DNA from: Cotesia glomerata
Taxonomy: Eukaryota > Arthropoda > Insecta > Hymenoptera > Braconidae
Assembly: GCF_020080835.1 (NCBI RefSeq)
Contig: NC_058159.1
Coordinates: 15,625,101-15,689,100 of the forward strand
Reading direction: 5' to 3'
DNA length: 64,000 bases
A program made the position numbers and the translations under genes. The notes under the pieces are model-generated. The model worked only from the letters and a program-made list of their open reading frames with translations, was not told where the DNA came from and searched no databases. Below are positions 1 through 11,620 of the stretch, in pieces (the stretch's first letter is position 1; every line of letters starts with the position of its first letter).

Positions 1-618
1 TCGGTGTTGCTAACTATGAATGGAGCTTTTTCGAGGACATTTTCTGTTAACCTTTCTATCTTTGGTTTGATGCTCTTTTCAGATGGCGCAGTTGTTTTGC
101 TGTCTGAGTGAAATTGGATCACGACCGAGTTCTCATCTTTTTTGTTGCGACGAGATCTTCTTGACTGGATGCGTTGAATGATCTTGAAACCTAATATTGA
201 AGCTATTATCATCGTTATTAATCCGGTCAGACCTAATGAGCCAAATATTATTGATCGGTCGATGTTTTCACTTTGGTGATGCAGAGCTATCTGTGACAAT
301 CTTTCTTCGTTTTCTTCCAGTCCTTGACCCCATGGCTCGAACTTATCTATGATTGTTGACGGGTCATGAACTTTGTAGAAACCTGATCGCGCAGCAGTGT
401 CGCCTGTGGGAAGGCTGGAGTTTAGTTCGTCGAGTGTCAGGTTAATGCTCGGCAAGATGACATCAATTTTTGTTATCTCACGGGCAATTCCTCGCAGTGT
501 ATATTGTTTGCAGCTCACTCGACACCCTGGCTTGATGTATATTAGGCCGGTCCCGTTGATAATCTTATTTTGTGCGATAACTCCAGAACATCTGTACTGG
601 ATGCTCTCTTCTTTGCAA
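1..618 (-). pseudogene. Partial second copy of the G1-type F-like envelope gene
   Basis: These bases match 13101-13718, inside the env gene of the G1 element, with a single difference at 595 (t here, c at 13695). The segment corresponds to about residues 440-646 of the 682-residue Env: the late ectodomain, the membrane segment and part of the cytoplasmic tail. The difference changes one Cys of a Cys-rich stretch (about residue 448) to Tyr. The left side runs off the window and the right side ends in the assembly gap, so completeness is unknown. Either this is a second recent copy of the element or an assembly duplication next to a gap; the one-base difference slightly favours a real copy. Confidence 0.85.
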
Positions 619-718
619 NNNNNNNNNNNNNNNNNNNNNNNNNNNNNNNNNNNNNNNNNNNNNNNNNNNNNNNNNNNNNNNNNNNNNNNNNNNNNNNNNN
701 NNNNNNNNNNNNNNNNNN
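619..718. other. Assembly gap (100 N)
   Basis: A run of exactly 100 N, the usual placeholder for a gap of unknown length. The sequence to the right does not continue the env gene, so the junction across the gap is not evidence of real adjacency. Confidence 0.99.
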
Positions 719-967
719 AAAAAACATATGATTAAGCGAAGAACTAAATTAAACTATTTAAAAGTAATGAGAATTCAACTAAATTTCAAAATTAAGCTAT
801 AAAAAAGAATTAAACTATTTAGAATTAAGGATTCTAATTTAGGAAAACGGAAAAAGAAAAAACTTCAACAACTTTAATTCCATTTTGTTGTTTGCCGATT
901 TATTGAAAATTTTTTTCTCTCCATTTTTCAATTTCTTTACTATATATTCTTTTTTTAGCAGCGTTAT
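719..967. other. AT-rich stretch without recognisable gene
   Basis: Low-complexity AT-rich sequence between the gap and the unidentified gene. I see no homology to the env element on the other side of the gap. Confidence 0.6.
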
Positions 968-1560
968 CTGCTAACCGATCCCTTCCCAGCATTACTCGGA
1001 ACTTGGTTTCCCCCACCCGTCAGAAAGCTGTCGAAGAGGCCTTGAAAATGGGAGTTGGTCACGGCGAAATTTGACAAACCTACAAAAATTTGATAAATAA
1101 ATTTCTCTTCTCAAACAAAAGTTCAAAAAAAAAAAAAAAAAAAAAAAAATATTAAACTTACTGCTACGAACACATCCCGTTTGAAATAAGCTCCATCAGT
1201 GCTACACGCAATCGTTGCGCCTCAAAGTAATGCGAACAATAAATCGCCATTCAACTTCGGGATACTCCAACCCCAATCGAAAGAAGTAGGTAGCGATCTT
1301 GGACACTTCTGGACCAGCAGGTCCGAAGATGCTCATCCATTCGCTTACTAATGCCAAGGCCTCGTTCGGAGTGAGCGGTCCCTGAAGTTCCCGTAATAAC
1401 TGAACTCCCCGCCTTAAGTCCTGAAACAATAAATAATAATAATAATAACAACAGTAATAATAATAACATTAATAAATTCACTTAATTCTCATAGACTTAC
1501 CCGCTCACCATATACAGTGGAAATCGCGTATTGGAACCAAGTTCCATAGTTTTCATAATT
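968..1560 (-). pseudogene. Unidentified intron-containing gene or pseudogene, related to an antisense remnant inside G1
   Basis: I do not recognise the protein. On the minus strand an exon starting at an ATG near 1590 encodes a segment with YENYGTWFQY and ends at a good donor (CGG then GTAAGT, intron from 1500). A T-rich acceptor near 1423 leads to a second exon with LLRELQGPLTPNE and WMSIFGPAGP. That frame stops at 1202-1204, but another frame stays open to a donor at about 1160. A third exon after the acceptor near 1074 reads open to a TAA at 968-970. The phases of exons 2 and 3 do not join cleanly, so an indel or premature stop is likely. The same protein pattern (YESFGIWFQY, LLDELSHIITPAE, MAFFGP) occurs on the plus strand at 11700-12060, inside the G1 element. 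Function is unknown. Confidence 0.45.
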
Positions 1561-2114
1561 CCTCTTAGTTACATACATGATGACTGCCATATAACAATAC
1601 TAACTATTCACTCCTTATTAATGCTCCTTCTTCGCTATTTCTCCTTACGCCGAAACTTAACACCTTGCCACGAGTTAAACCCTTGCTCAGCAAAAAATAT
1701 AAAGAGCGGGAATATAACAAGATTTAATACGCCGCCAGACGACTAACTTTAAATCGTCGCGCGCAAAACAAGAACTCCATCTGCACGCAATAATTACACA
1801 AAAATTAAAAAGTGTCGCTACTACTGATAAAACAGTAACTCTGCCAAGACAACAACGCAGGCAATTTAAATTAAATGTAACCGCTAGACAATATACTATT
1901 ATAAAATAACTATATACAATAAATTATCTGTTACTATACATATATGTATTCATGTAAAGGGCAAAAGCGCACTCAATAAATAAAAAATAAATATTATAAT
2001 GTTAAAAATAAAACTATTAAATAAGAAGTAAAGTCAAGCGATGACTTTTCGGCGAAAGGGAGACACCCGAATTTTCAAAAGCAGGGATGCCGAGGCACCC
2101 TTCTTTGGGGATGC
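1561..2114. other. AT-rich non-coding stretch
   Basis: Apart from the possible start codon of the unidentified minus-strand gene near 1590, I see no supportable gene here. It runs up to the start of the solo LTR. Confidence 0.5.
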
Positions 2115-3131
2115 TGTTATATCCGGCGTCGCCTCATATAACACTCAGGGTCTCTGCCTCACGACGAAAAGTGCAGCGCTTGCACTTTGAAGGACAATCG
2201 GACGGACAACACCTCGATCACGCCTTGAGCACACCGTGTCCACGTTCTGTCAAACTTGCAAATTTTAGACCAATAACAAAATCCAATTCCCTTCCAAAAG
2301 TCGCGACCCGAGTGCTTAAAAACCCTAAGCACCGCGGGACGCGCGTTCAATCTTTTATTAAAGAATACGAGGGAAGGTATCCTCGTAGAGCCCGTGTGTG
2401 TCCTTGTACCGCGTTACGTACGAGGCAGTATAAAAAGCACTAGGTCGCTTATACGAAATTCTAAATTCACTATTCTCTCTTTTGATTCTTTAAATTATAT
2501 CGTCTACGAATCGCGTCCAGTGTGCTCTTCGAGCAGGATCGAGGGCCCCGCTTGTCCCGTAGTGATATCTTTCTCTAAATTCTAACTTTTCGATCTATTA
2601 ATTGAATTTAAAGGCGGATCTAAGTATCCGCCTGAGTCGTTACCTGTTCATGAACTCATAATAAAACATTCTAAATCATAAAAATATAGTTATAAGTGAA
2701 TAGTTATTAAGTGAAATATTGTGCATTGAGTGCGTCTCGCCCGTAGGGCGACTAAATATTGAATAAACAGTAAAACTCCGAATATCGTGGAATCCATCCT
2801 TTCTAAGATTAGTTCCTGAACCTCTTTCATCACATCGATCTCAACCACGAGAGAAGGAAGAGAAACCAGTCCAGGATCTACCGATCGACAGCTCAAACTT
2901 CAATCAACAACAAAATTCGTAAGGGACGAAGGTAAGTTCGGTTTCTGTAATCGACTTCTCTTTAAATTCACCGTTAGGAACCCTGGTTACCAGGAGGCGT
3001 TCGAAATCCACATTAAAAATAAAACTCTTGTAGTTTATCTACAAGAGAAAATCTATCGAAAGGCGTGTCCGAGCCTCCTCAAGGCCCACTCTACAAATAA
3101 TTATTTAATTATAATTAATTCGGACATAACA
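2115..3131 (+). repeat. Solo LTR of the G1/E2 gypsy lineage
   Basis: The segment starts TGTTATATCCGGCG and ends TTCGGACATAACA, the terminal inverted repeat seen in the LTRs at 57093-57938 and, with one change, in the G1 LTRs. The interior aligns in patches with the E2 LTR, including a shared block with GACCAAT, a GTCGCGA-like block and CTTAAAAA. No primer binding site follows and no internal coding region adjoins either end, so it is best read as a solo LTR. The flanks atgc and gtgt do not match, so no target duplication survives. It lies directly against the 3' tail of LINE A. Confidence 0.75.
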
Positions 3132-3654
3132 GTGTATAGAAAATAATTTTATTAGATTCTGGAGCCTAGGCTCCCTCAGAACCATCATCAAATATACATT
3201 TATAATTAGTGTATGATGTACAGAGTTTTAGATACATAAAAATAAAATCAAAATATATATAGTAATTAACAGTAATAACATGTCAATCACTGCTTATAAA
3301 TAATACTTGTGTTATACAAAGCTCAACAACCTTCAATAGCAGTAATAAACGTAGCAGATCAATAATTTTGGAAATAATAATCATAGCACAGTCTACGGAA
3401 TATTTCGAAACTTTCGGCTTTTGTAATTTCAGCTGGCAGCGCATTCCAGATACGTATACCACGAACAAGAAACGAGTTATCATACATACAACAATTAGAT
3501 TTAGGTAGCCGCAGATAATCTTCCCTTACATCGCCTCTACGCAACGCAACCGTTAAAAATTCTACGTGACATTTGAATAGCTTACGGAAATTTAACTATA
3601 TTTCTTTGTAAAAGAGGCATGGTATAAAGTAGTTTCTCTGTCACTCAGCTTTAA

Positions 3655-6243
3655 CTAACCCAGCCTTTCAAAGTACGGAGTTATGTGTTTAGCCCTCGCA
3701 ATTTTATAGACATAGCGAACACAGCAATTCATTTTGCGCTGTAATCGCATTTGCGAGCCATTAGTAATATTGCAGTAAGCCGCACAACAATAATCAAACA
3801 CTGGGAATATTAACGTGGTGACAAGCTTTATACGCAGTTTTTCGTTGAAGATTTCATTATTATTCTTCAACTGCGCCAGAACCCGCATTGCCCTATTACA
3901 AACTCTCATAACCTGATTTTCCCAGGTAAGAGTGCTATCAATTAACACGCCAAGATACTTAATTGTCGTATCGTAGTGAATAATGCAATCATTTACGCGA
4001 ATACAATCAGCATACTTACAATTATTACAGTTAACTTTAACTCTACTACCAGAAATCACAGCTTTTGTCTTCGATGCATTTAACTTAAGGTAATTGATAT
4101 TGCACCATTCTAAAATTTTAACTATTTCCGCATTTAGGGCAGCAACACATTCATTTATCTGTTCCGAATAGCAGGGTAAGTATATTACTAAATCATCAGC
4201 ATAAAGCAAATATCGACAGCTCAGCTGTTGAGAGAGATCCGAAATATAAAGCGAGAACAATAAAGGGCCAAGCACACTGCCTTGTGGCACACCATTTAAT
4301 ACATTCCTTCAAGAGGATGCGCACTCATTAGCAAACACCTGCTGCTTTCTTTGAGTCAAATAAGACCTAATCCACGTAATGGCATCAGCAGAGAAATTCA
4401 TCAATAACAACTTGTGTAATAGTCTTTTGTGATTTACAGAATCAAAAGCCTTACTTAGGTCAAAGAAAACAGCTACAGTGACTTTAGATGCATTTATTGC
4501 CAAGCGAATATCATCACAGAGCTTTATTACAGCAGTCTGTGTATTCAGGCCCTCCCTAAAAGCTATCTGGTACTCATCTATGAAATTGTTCTCAGTAACA
4601 TACTTAATAATCTGATCATGTACGCATCTTTCAAGTGCTTTCGACAAATTACTCGTCAGCGATATAGGTCGATAATCAGCACATATCTCAGCATTTGCTC
4701 TCTTCGGTATTGGGACAATACGCGACAACTTCCACTCATTAGGAAAGACGCCAGAATTTAACGAATTACTAAAAAGCAATGTAACAAATGGCAACACAAA
4801 CGATATTAAGCATTTATACGCCTTAATTGGGAAACTATCCGGACCTACAGAGTTGGAAGTAAGTCGCATTATTGCCTTCTTAACAGTAACATCATCAAGT
4901 GCTGAGAAATTAAAGTATACATTATCATCGCCAGTGCAACGGGACACAATGTCAGATACATCAACATTAAGATCAGAGTAGCCAGACGACTGCACAAAGT
5001 AGTCATTTAGCTCATTCAAATCCACCTCAACAATAGACTGTGTACCCTTCCGCCTTACCAAGCCAAGTCTACGCAGATCATTCCACATCGCTTGCGTATT
5101 TTTTGCCGAACTTAACTGATTGTCAAAGTAACACTTTTTAGCTTCACTTATCCGCTGCTTCACCAAACGCCGCACACTGGCATACTCCTTATAGGCATAG
5201 CCAGTTCTCCTGAAGATTCTGTACATCTTATCACGACGAGCTTGAAGATCCCTGATGTAACTAGTAAACCATGGCGCCGGGGGACGACGAGGATGTATCC
5301 TCGTTCTTTCAGGAGCAGCAATGTCAGTAATCCGACGAAGTTGCTGATGAAACCAGGTATTTATATCATCCACAGTTGTTTGTGATTTCATATCTTCAAT
5401 GTTGACTCCATCAAACAGCCGTGCCAACACATCACCGTCAATACTGTGCCAGCTCTTATACGTGAAACTTCTCAATCTCTGCTGCTCTACCTTATAGTTA
5501 TATGTAACAGATATCAAATCATGATCAGACAAGAACGGCTGGGCAGACTGCTCAGAAGACAGGACCATTGCTGCATTATTGACGATACAGACATCGATCC
5601 AGGTATCAGAATTTTCAAGGTGATGCGTCACTTCATAGGGAACAATATGCAAATTAAAACCAACACATAGTCTACGTAGCTGATCACCATAAAAATTACT
5701 GCAGCTCAAATCAGAGTTGAAGTCACCCATAATAATAATGTTTCTGTAGGTTGCAACCAAAGTTTCAAGATCCTCCTCTAAATCGTCAAGATGGCCAGTA
5801 TTAGGAGGCTTGTAAACAACTCCAATTACGATTCGCTCTTTAGACGACCCGCAAACTTCAATAAACAGATACTCTGGATGCTTATCTTCCAAATTTGCAG
5901 ACGACAGTACAAACTTAGACACTAGATCATCTCTAACATAGAGAGCAACTCCACCACCGCTCCGCAGACGACGATCATGACGATGAAGTACAAATGATGG
6001 CAAGGACATCATTTCATCAGACACCAAGTGATTTAACCACGTTTCAGACACAGCAATAACATCATACTTATTAACTCGGAAATATTCTTTAAATAGTTCA
6101 AAATGACGCTCATTTCTTAGTGATTGAGCATTTATATGACACACTTTTAAACAGTTCTTATTTATCGGAGGTCGCAACGTGTCAACAACAATATTAGACA
6201 CACTCCTAGATGGTGATGATGATGATGATATAGAGAGAACCAC
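3655..6243 (-). pseudogene. LINE A ORF2: endonuclease and reverse transcriptase, stop-interrupted
   Basis: The N-terminal APE-type endonuclease shows HINAQSL, SETWL, GGGVALYV, GDFNSD and SDHDLIS. The reverse transcriptase shows the finger motif VGPDSFP, DYRPISLTS, FFDLSKAFDSV, then GVPQGSVLGPLL and the catalytic YADDLVIY. An in-frame TGA at 4309-4311 separates the upstream 644 codons from the rest; the aligned LINE B codon suggests this was Trp. A second stop lies at 3655. A continuation with IRIWNALPAEI is found in another frame at 3359-3544, so a frameshift lies between. The enzyme would nick target DNA and copy its own RNA. Confidence 0.88.
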
Positions 6244-6249
6244 TCGCTG

Positions 6250-7260
6250 TTAATCAAGTAGAGCTTTGTCATCTGCGTACCAAACATTGACAGACGCATA
6301 CGAAATCCAAACATTCTTATCCTGGATATTGGGATAGGCCTTACGTACGTCAGAACGAAGCTTATAAAGAGAAGGAGGATGTCGCCTATGAATATAAATC
6401 GGAACATCTGGATCCTGCACTACAGACATTATGGCAGCTAACTTCACAGGATTACTCTTTACACTCCTCATGATATCATCGACATATCTCTGATTGGCAA
6501 ACTTGACTCGTACATTTCGATTTGCAGCACCAGCTCTATCATGTCGCTCCAATTTAACAATATTATTTTCAGTAACCTGAACTCCAAGAGTAGTGAAAAA
6601 TAACATAATCTTCTCCGTAAGTTTCTCACCACGTTCCTCAGGAATTCCAGCAACTGTTATCTCATCTGCCAAAAGTTGAGATTCAAGTTGGAGTGTTCTC
6701 AACTTCAGACTACCATCACACACTTTCTGCGCAGTACACTTTATTTCTTCAGCGAGGTCAGCAGGAACACCAGGCTGCACCTTTTCAACGATAGCCACAC
6801 GCTCCTCAAGCTCTTTAACAGTAGTCGTCAGCAAGTTATAATCAAGGCTCAACTTATCCATCTTCTCCTCTACCGAAGCAATAGACTTTTTAAACCCATC
6901 TACTTTGCTCATCATACTATCTACCTTCCCACTGATGTCACCAATCTGATCTATTTTCTCAAGCTTACTGCTTATCTCATTGATCCTGTTAGCATCGATT
7001 TTTTCCAGCTTTTTACTCATCTCATTGATCTTACCAACGCTGTCGAGTCGTGTATTTATCTGTTTTAATATTTCTGAAGAATCCGGAATACAGACTGGAC
7101 ATGTATTTGCAACCCTTCCAGCTGCGTGCGATTTGTTTGGCAAACTAAGACGCACTTTGACACATGAATCATGGTAATAATGTCTACAATCAGATTTAGT
7201 TTGGACAGTAGCTGACTCATCGGTAATACTGCGACATCAGATCGCACACCACACAGCCAT
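6250..7260 (-). pseudogene. LINE A ORF1 (PHD-like finger, coiled coil, L1 ORF1-like), one early stop
   Basis: Reading from the ATG at 7258-7260, codon 8 is TGA (7237-7239); the same frame then continues open to 6250. The first 60 codons carry spaced Cys/His residues (a DCRHYYHDSC segment and a later CPVC), the pattern of a PHD/RING-like zinc finger common in ORF1 of CR1/jockey-type LINEs. A Lys/Glu-rich heptad region (KLEKID repeats) predicts a coiled coil for trimer formation. The C-terminal part has VPIYIHRRHPPSLYKLR, matching VPIYFSKRYPSSLYKLR in LINE B. The product would bind LINE RNA in a ribonucleoprotein. ORF2 starts 6 bases downstream. Only the early TGA blocks expression from this ATG. 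Confidence 0.8.
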
Positions 7261-7880
7261 TGTAACTGACAACGCTAGATGGCATCAGGCTACAGTTACA
7301 AGCGAGCGAGCTAGAGAAAATGTGCTCAACAAAAACGCAACCTCAAATCAAAAACACAATAACTATTTTACTCGGAAATAAAAAAACTACACCTCCAACA
7401 GTAGAGATTAATGCCTCAAAACACGCACAATAATCTACACTTCAATATTAAACAGCCCAAAGCCGTGCAACAAGCAAAAAATAGGCAAAAAATACAAATA
7501 ATCAGGACGAGAAAAAACAATGTCCGCCCTGTACACTATACACTATATATAATATATACTAATATATCTAATATATATATTATGTATATTAATATATATT
7601 ATATTATAGTGCTAACATAGTGAGTGCATGCATGTAAAATGCGCTCTGCCTAACTTTTTGCTTTCTTGCGTTTTTCAGTCACTGTTAATTATAAAAGTAT
7701 TATATTTTAGTTGCTGAATTTTTCGTTTAGTGATAATATTAATAAAATAAGTTTTTCCAGTTTGAAGTAATTAATTATATTGTTTTTTTGTTTGGCTTAT
7801 CCCAGTTTGTGGTTAGACTGAATATTTTGGTTATTGGATAGTGCTACCATCTTACGTTGATGACAAATAAGCCTGCAAAT
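7261..7880. other. Non-coding segment between two divergently oriented LINEs
   Basis: This 620-bp stretch holds the presumed 5' UTRs of LINE A (minus) and LINE B (plus). It includes an AT-alternating low-complexity tract at about 7535-7610. I see no gene. Confidence 0.6.
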
Positions 7881-8802
7881 ATGCCTACGGACTATTGGGG
7901 TATATGCTGTCGGCAAATAAGTGAGCAAAGTCTCGCAGACACTACAGGCGCGGAATGTAAACATAAATTTCATCTGTTGTGAAAGATTTTGTTGCGAGCA
8001 AATGCCCAGTATATCCACCACCTTCGATTCCTTGGGTATCTCAAGCTTCAAATGCGGTGCTTGCTAAAATTAATAAAAAATTAGAATTGTTGACTACTAT
8101 GGATGTCAAGATTAATGATTTGTCGCAGCGTTTAATGAGTATTCAAGATAACTATGTGTCTCTTGAGGGTCGAGTTACAAAATTGGAGTCTGGAAGCGTG
8201 AATATTGCTTCAACTGCTGGTGATGATTTAGTTAAACAAGTTGCGGAACGAATCAGCATTACCATGAAAGGGACTGCTGATTTGAGTACAGAAATTTTTC
8301 AGCTTGAAATGGAGTCTAGGATGCTTAGTGACCAGTTCGTGATATCTGGAATTGCGGAGGAGCCTTTAGAAGATTTGGTGCAAACAACAGTTAGACTGGG
8401 GTCTATGATTGGAGTTGCGAATCTTGTTGGTGATCAGATTCAGTATGCTGAGAGGATTGGAAAGAAACACGGTTCTATTCGGGACATCCTTGTGAAATGC
8501 AAGTCACCATCGCTTGTTGGCAGGTTTTGTCTGCAAAGAAAAAGTATGAATATTTAACAGCTAATGTAATTTTTCTGGGATCGAGTAATGTACCTATTTA
8601 CTTCAGCAAGAGGTATCCTTCGTCATTATACAAGTTGCGACAATCAGTAATTAAAAAATATCCTACTATTGACAAGAAAAATGTCTGGATTGCTAGCTCT
8701 TGCGTTTGTGTGCGTCTGAAGGACGTTGCTGATTCAGTTAGTTTATCCGTCGACGGATTTGGAAAGTGTTCAGATTCTATCGGCATAACGTTTAAATATT
8801 GA
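7881..8802 (+). pseudogene. LINE B ORF1, two frameshifts
   Basis: From ATG 7881 the first frame encodes a PHD-like start with paired Cys and an H-x-x-H-like region (CKHKFH) and stops at 7980-7982. The protein continues in another frame from about 7979 with a coiled-coil-like central part and an ITMKGTADLSTEIFQLE region resembling LINE A. A second frameshift near 8530-8545 moves to the frame ending at 8802, which holds VPIYFSKRYPSSLYKLR. The expected CPVC of the finger reads CPVY here. It is an inactive relative of LINE A ORF1. Confidence 0.8.
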
Positions 8803-8827
8803 CTCTTCACAACAAAATATTGCATCT

Positions 8828-10094
8828 ATGATTACTAACAAATGCAGTGATCTGAAAATATGTCATTTTAATGCTCAATCTCTTATTCCACATGTAGATG
8901 AGTATCGTGAATTCTTCCGAACTCATTACTATGATGTTATTGCTGTGTCTGAAACTTGGCTTTCAGCAAATGTACTTGATGCTCAGATATGTTTACCTTC
9001 GTTTCATCTTTACTGCAATGATCGATAACGCCGTGGTGGTGGTGTTGCTGTGTTTGTACGTAATACGTTGTCATCAAAAGTTGTTGCCTTATCAGAATAT
9101 GATCTAGTTGCTATGCCTGAATTTTTGTTCATTAAGCTATGGTCGTCGGAACAGAAAAAATTGCTATTTAGTGTAGTTTACAGACCGCCTCATGCTGCTT
9201 CGCTTGAGAACTTTAAAATTGTGTTTGATAATCTTCTACCAGCGTACTGTAATATTGTTATTATCGGAGACTTGAACATCAATGCATTACATAATACATA
9301 TGAGTTGAGGAGTTTAAAAGATTTTTGCAATGAATACAGCTTGCATTTGGTTACCTTCAATGCGACTCATCATACGGCAACTTCAGTAACGTGGATTGAT
9401 CACTGCATTGTCAGTGATCAATTAGTTGTGACCCATTCAGATCAGTCTCAGGTACTGTTTTTATCTGGACATGATTTAATTGAAGTATTTGTGGATTTTG
9501 CTGCACCAAGGCAGTGTTCAAAGCGTTTGAAGTGCAGAAATTGGAGGCTGGTGTGCCAAGAATCTATAGATGAGCAACTATCAAATTCCAGTTTAGTACG
9601 AGTGAACTGTGATCTCTCTGTTGATGGTCTGGCTGCAGATTTAAATCAAGGAATTCAACGAGTTTTAGATGCAATAGCGCCAGAACGTCTGATAAAAGTA
9701 TCTCGTCCACCAGCACTATGGTTCACTGATGATATTCGTGATCTTCAGCGGAGAAGAGACAAGCTCTACAGAATATTTAAAAGAACCGGATATGCTTACC
9801 CTGAGTACTGTAATGTTCGTCGTGTGGTTAAGAAGAGAATTGTTGCGGCAAAAAAGAAGTTTCTGCAAGAACAAATTGCTTTAGTTAGAAGCCCGAAGAT
9901 TATCTGGGATGACTTCAGAAGGCTAGGACTTCTTAAATCGAAAACATCAACTTATCCGGCTAATCTTGACATAAATGGACTGAACAATCATTTTGTTTCT
10001 GTTGGAAGCATTCACAATGATGACATTCAGCTGCTCTCTAGTTATCGGGCTGAAGAAAATGATAACCAGTTCAATTTTGCAGAGGTTACACTAA
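8828..10094 (+). pseudogene. LINE B ORF2, N-terminal part (endonuclease to start of RT)
   Basis: The frame opens with KICHFNAQSL and SETWL of an APE-like endonuclease. It meets TAA at 9026-9028 and continues in the same frame with GGGVAVFVR, VVYRPPH, IGDLNINA and LSGHDLIEV. The linker (TDDIRDLQRRRDKLYRIFKR) matches LINE A. The coding frame is cut by the LTR at 10095. Note the endonuclease GDLN where LINE A has GDFN. Confidence 0.88.
10091..10094 (+). other. Target-site duplication CTAA, left copy
   Basis: CTAA directly precedes the LTR start at 10095 and is repeated at 24842-24845. A 4-bp duplication is the usual length for gypsy integrases. Confidence 0.92.
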
Positions 10095-11100
10095 TGTTAT
10101 GTCCGAGTGTTTTTAGAATGCGGTAGCGTAAAACGGGGAGGATGGACTAACAATGTAAAGAATACAATTTTTATAGATTTTGATTGTGGGAAGTTTCCGG
10201 ATTGAAAAACCACGCCTCAGAAGAGATTGAGTGTACGAATTTGATCTAATCGCTAAGCGAATCCAAATATAGATAATAGAGCTTATACTTACTGTTAATG
10301 CACCTTCAAATCCTACCTCCCTGGGCGGCTGCTAGCACCTCAGGTCGGGACTCGAACTTAATCTTACGGGTAGGTTTACGTTGATTCTTAATTTAAATAA
10401 TGACTCGAATATGTATAATTTATTAGTGTTCTTGTTTGTCACATTTTATTCCAAAATATCAACAGCAATACACAGAGCAACTTATATTATTTTCACTTAT
10501 GAACAATAGCAGAATTTACTTTTATAATTACGGTTAACGTCCAATTTGTTTCCTTGAGGAAACAACGCGCAACTCACCAAAAAAAAATATATAACTTTAT
10601 CCTAACGTACCGAACGCACTAAAGCTTTGGCGCTAGAAACAAATTTCTAAGAATGGATTTTATTGAATTATTATTGATTATAAATAATTCTGATTTGACC
10701 GCTGAATGCACTAAAGATTACACGGTAAATCGTGGCTATTTTTACTTACAGTATTATAATAAAATCTAAGGTAACGCTATGTCAAACCGAAGCTAAATGC
10801 ACCAAAGATTTAGGCGGCCGAATAGGTATACCTGGGGCGGATCGACTCAGTTAAGTGCAACTAAATGCAACGTAAATTAACTGAAAGAAGAACGAGGAGC
10901 CGCCTTGTGCAGGCGTTTTTAAAGACTCTTGTTGCTGATGCGGCAAGAATCCCCATCGGTTAATCTGTCCGATGGTTTCAACTGCGGTTCTCGCGCATTA
11001 TATTAACTATTATAATGAATTTGTATGTGTGGACTTTAGGCTTACATGCCATAAGAATAAAAAAAAATAAATTTAATAAATATACGGGGCGGACATAACA
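10095..11100 (-). repeat. G1 3' LTR
   Basis: 1006 bp, identical to 23835-24841 except for one missing A in the run near 10580. It begins TGTTATGTCCG and ends CGGACATAACA. Relative to the minus-strand coding region it is the 3' LTR. Confidence 0.96.
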
Positions 11101-11109
11101 TTCCCCCGG
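11101..11109 (-). promoter_or_regulatory. Possible short polypurine tract of G1
   Basis: Directly upstream of the 3' LTR the minus strand reads CCGGGGGAA. This is a weak, short purine run in the place where the plus-strand primer must lie; no better purine tract is adjacent. Confidence 0.4.
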
Positions 11110-11282
11110 AAAAGGAAGGGGTTGCACAATCCTTTGCTTTTCCTATGTCTTCGGCCCGTTTGAGCGAGAACCGCTTACAATAAATTGGTTAACAGTTCTA
11201 ATGTTTTACAAATTTTGAAGATTTTGCAATTTTGAAAAGGAAAATTCTTTACTGAGTAGTGATCCGCTGCGTGGCTTTTCTT

Positions 11283-11320
<38 letters not shown>

Positions 11321-11620
11321 ATTATTGGTGGATAATCTGACAGTTTTATCAATTTATGCAGATGGGTAATTTGATCAATTATTGACTTCCAGTTATAAGT
11401 CTTATAGATAAGAACGTAACTAAGTTTAAGAAGTGATAATATTAAAAGAAAAGAAAAATAAAATTTTAATTGTATAAAAGTAATGTAAGCAAAGATCAGG
11501 GGAATTAAATCCGCGAATTTGATCAAGATTTAAACTTTTGTGTATAATTTTGATTTTTCAAGTACTGGAAAATCATCTGGTAGCTAGATAACAATTTGTA
11601 AATTTAATGTATATAAGTAA
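11110..11620. other. G1 tail, non-coding
   Basis: AT-rich sequence next to the 3' LTR with a ~39-base T run at 11281-11319. No gene is supported. Confidence 0.6.

Larger units (their letters stand above)
3132..7260 (-). mobile_element. LINE A: CR1/jockey-superfamily non-LTR retrotransposon, degenerate
   Basis: A two-ORF non-LTR element on the minus strand. ORF1 (7260 to 6250) carries a PHD-like Cys/His start, a coiled coil and an L1-ORF1-like C-terminus. ORF2 (6243 to about 3359) carries endonuclease and reverse transcriptase. Its 3' UTR, read on the minus strand, contains ATGGTTCTGAGGGAGC close to the tail; the matching part of LINE B (26541-26575) has almost the same words, so the two elements share a 3' end and a family. 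Stops at 7237, 4309 and 3655 and a frameshift downstream of 3655 show it is inactive. The exact 5' end is not visible. Confidence 0.85.
7881..10094 (+). mobile_element. LINE B, 5' portion (split by the G1 insertion)
   Basis: A second CR1/jockey-like LINE, similar to LINE A at the protein level in both ORFs. Its ORF2 is interrupted at 10094 by a 14.7-kb LTR element and continues at 24846. Removing the LTR element and one CTAA target duplication restores a continuous reading frame across the junction, which proves the two parts were one element. Confidence 0.92.

Noticed and set aside
397..735. Plus-strand ORF through the N gap
   Set aside because: Antisense shadow of the env copy; its end is made of N.
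2087..2585. Plus-strand ORFs in the solo LTR
   Set aside because: Non-coding LTR sequence; no family match.
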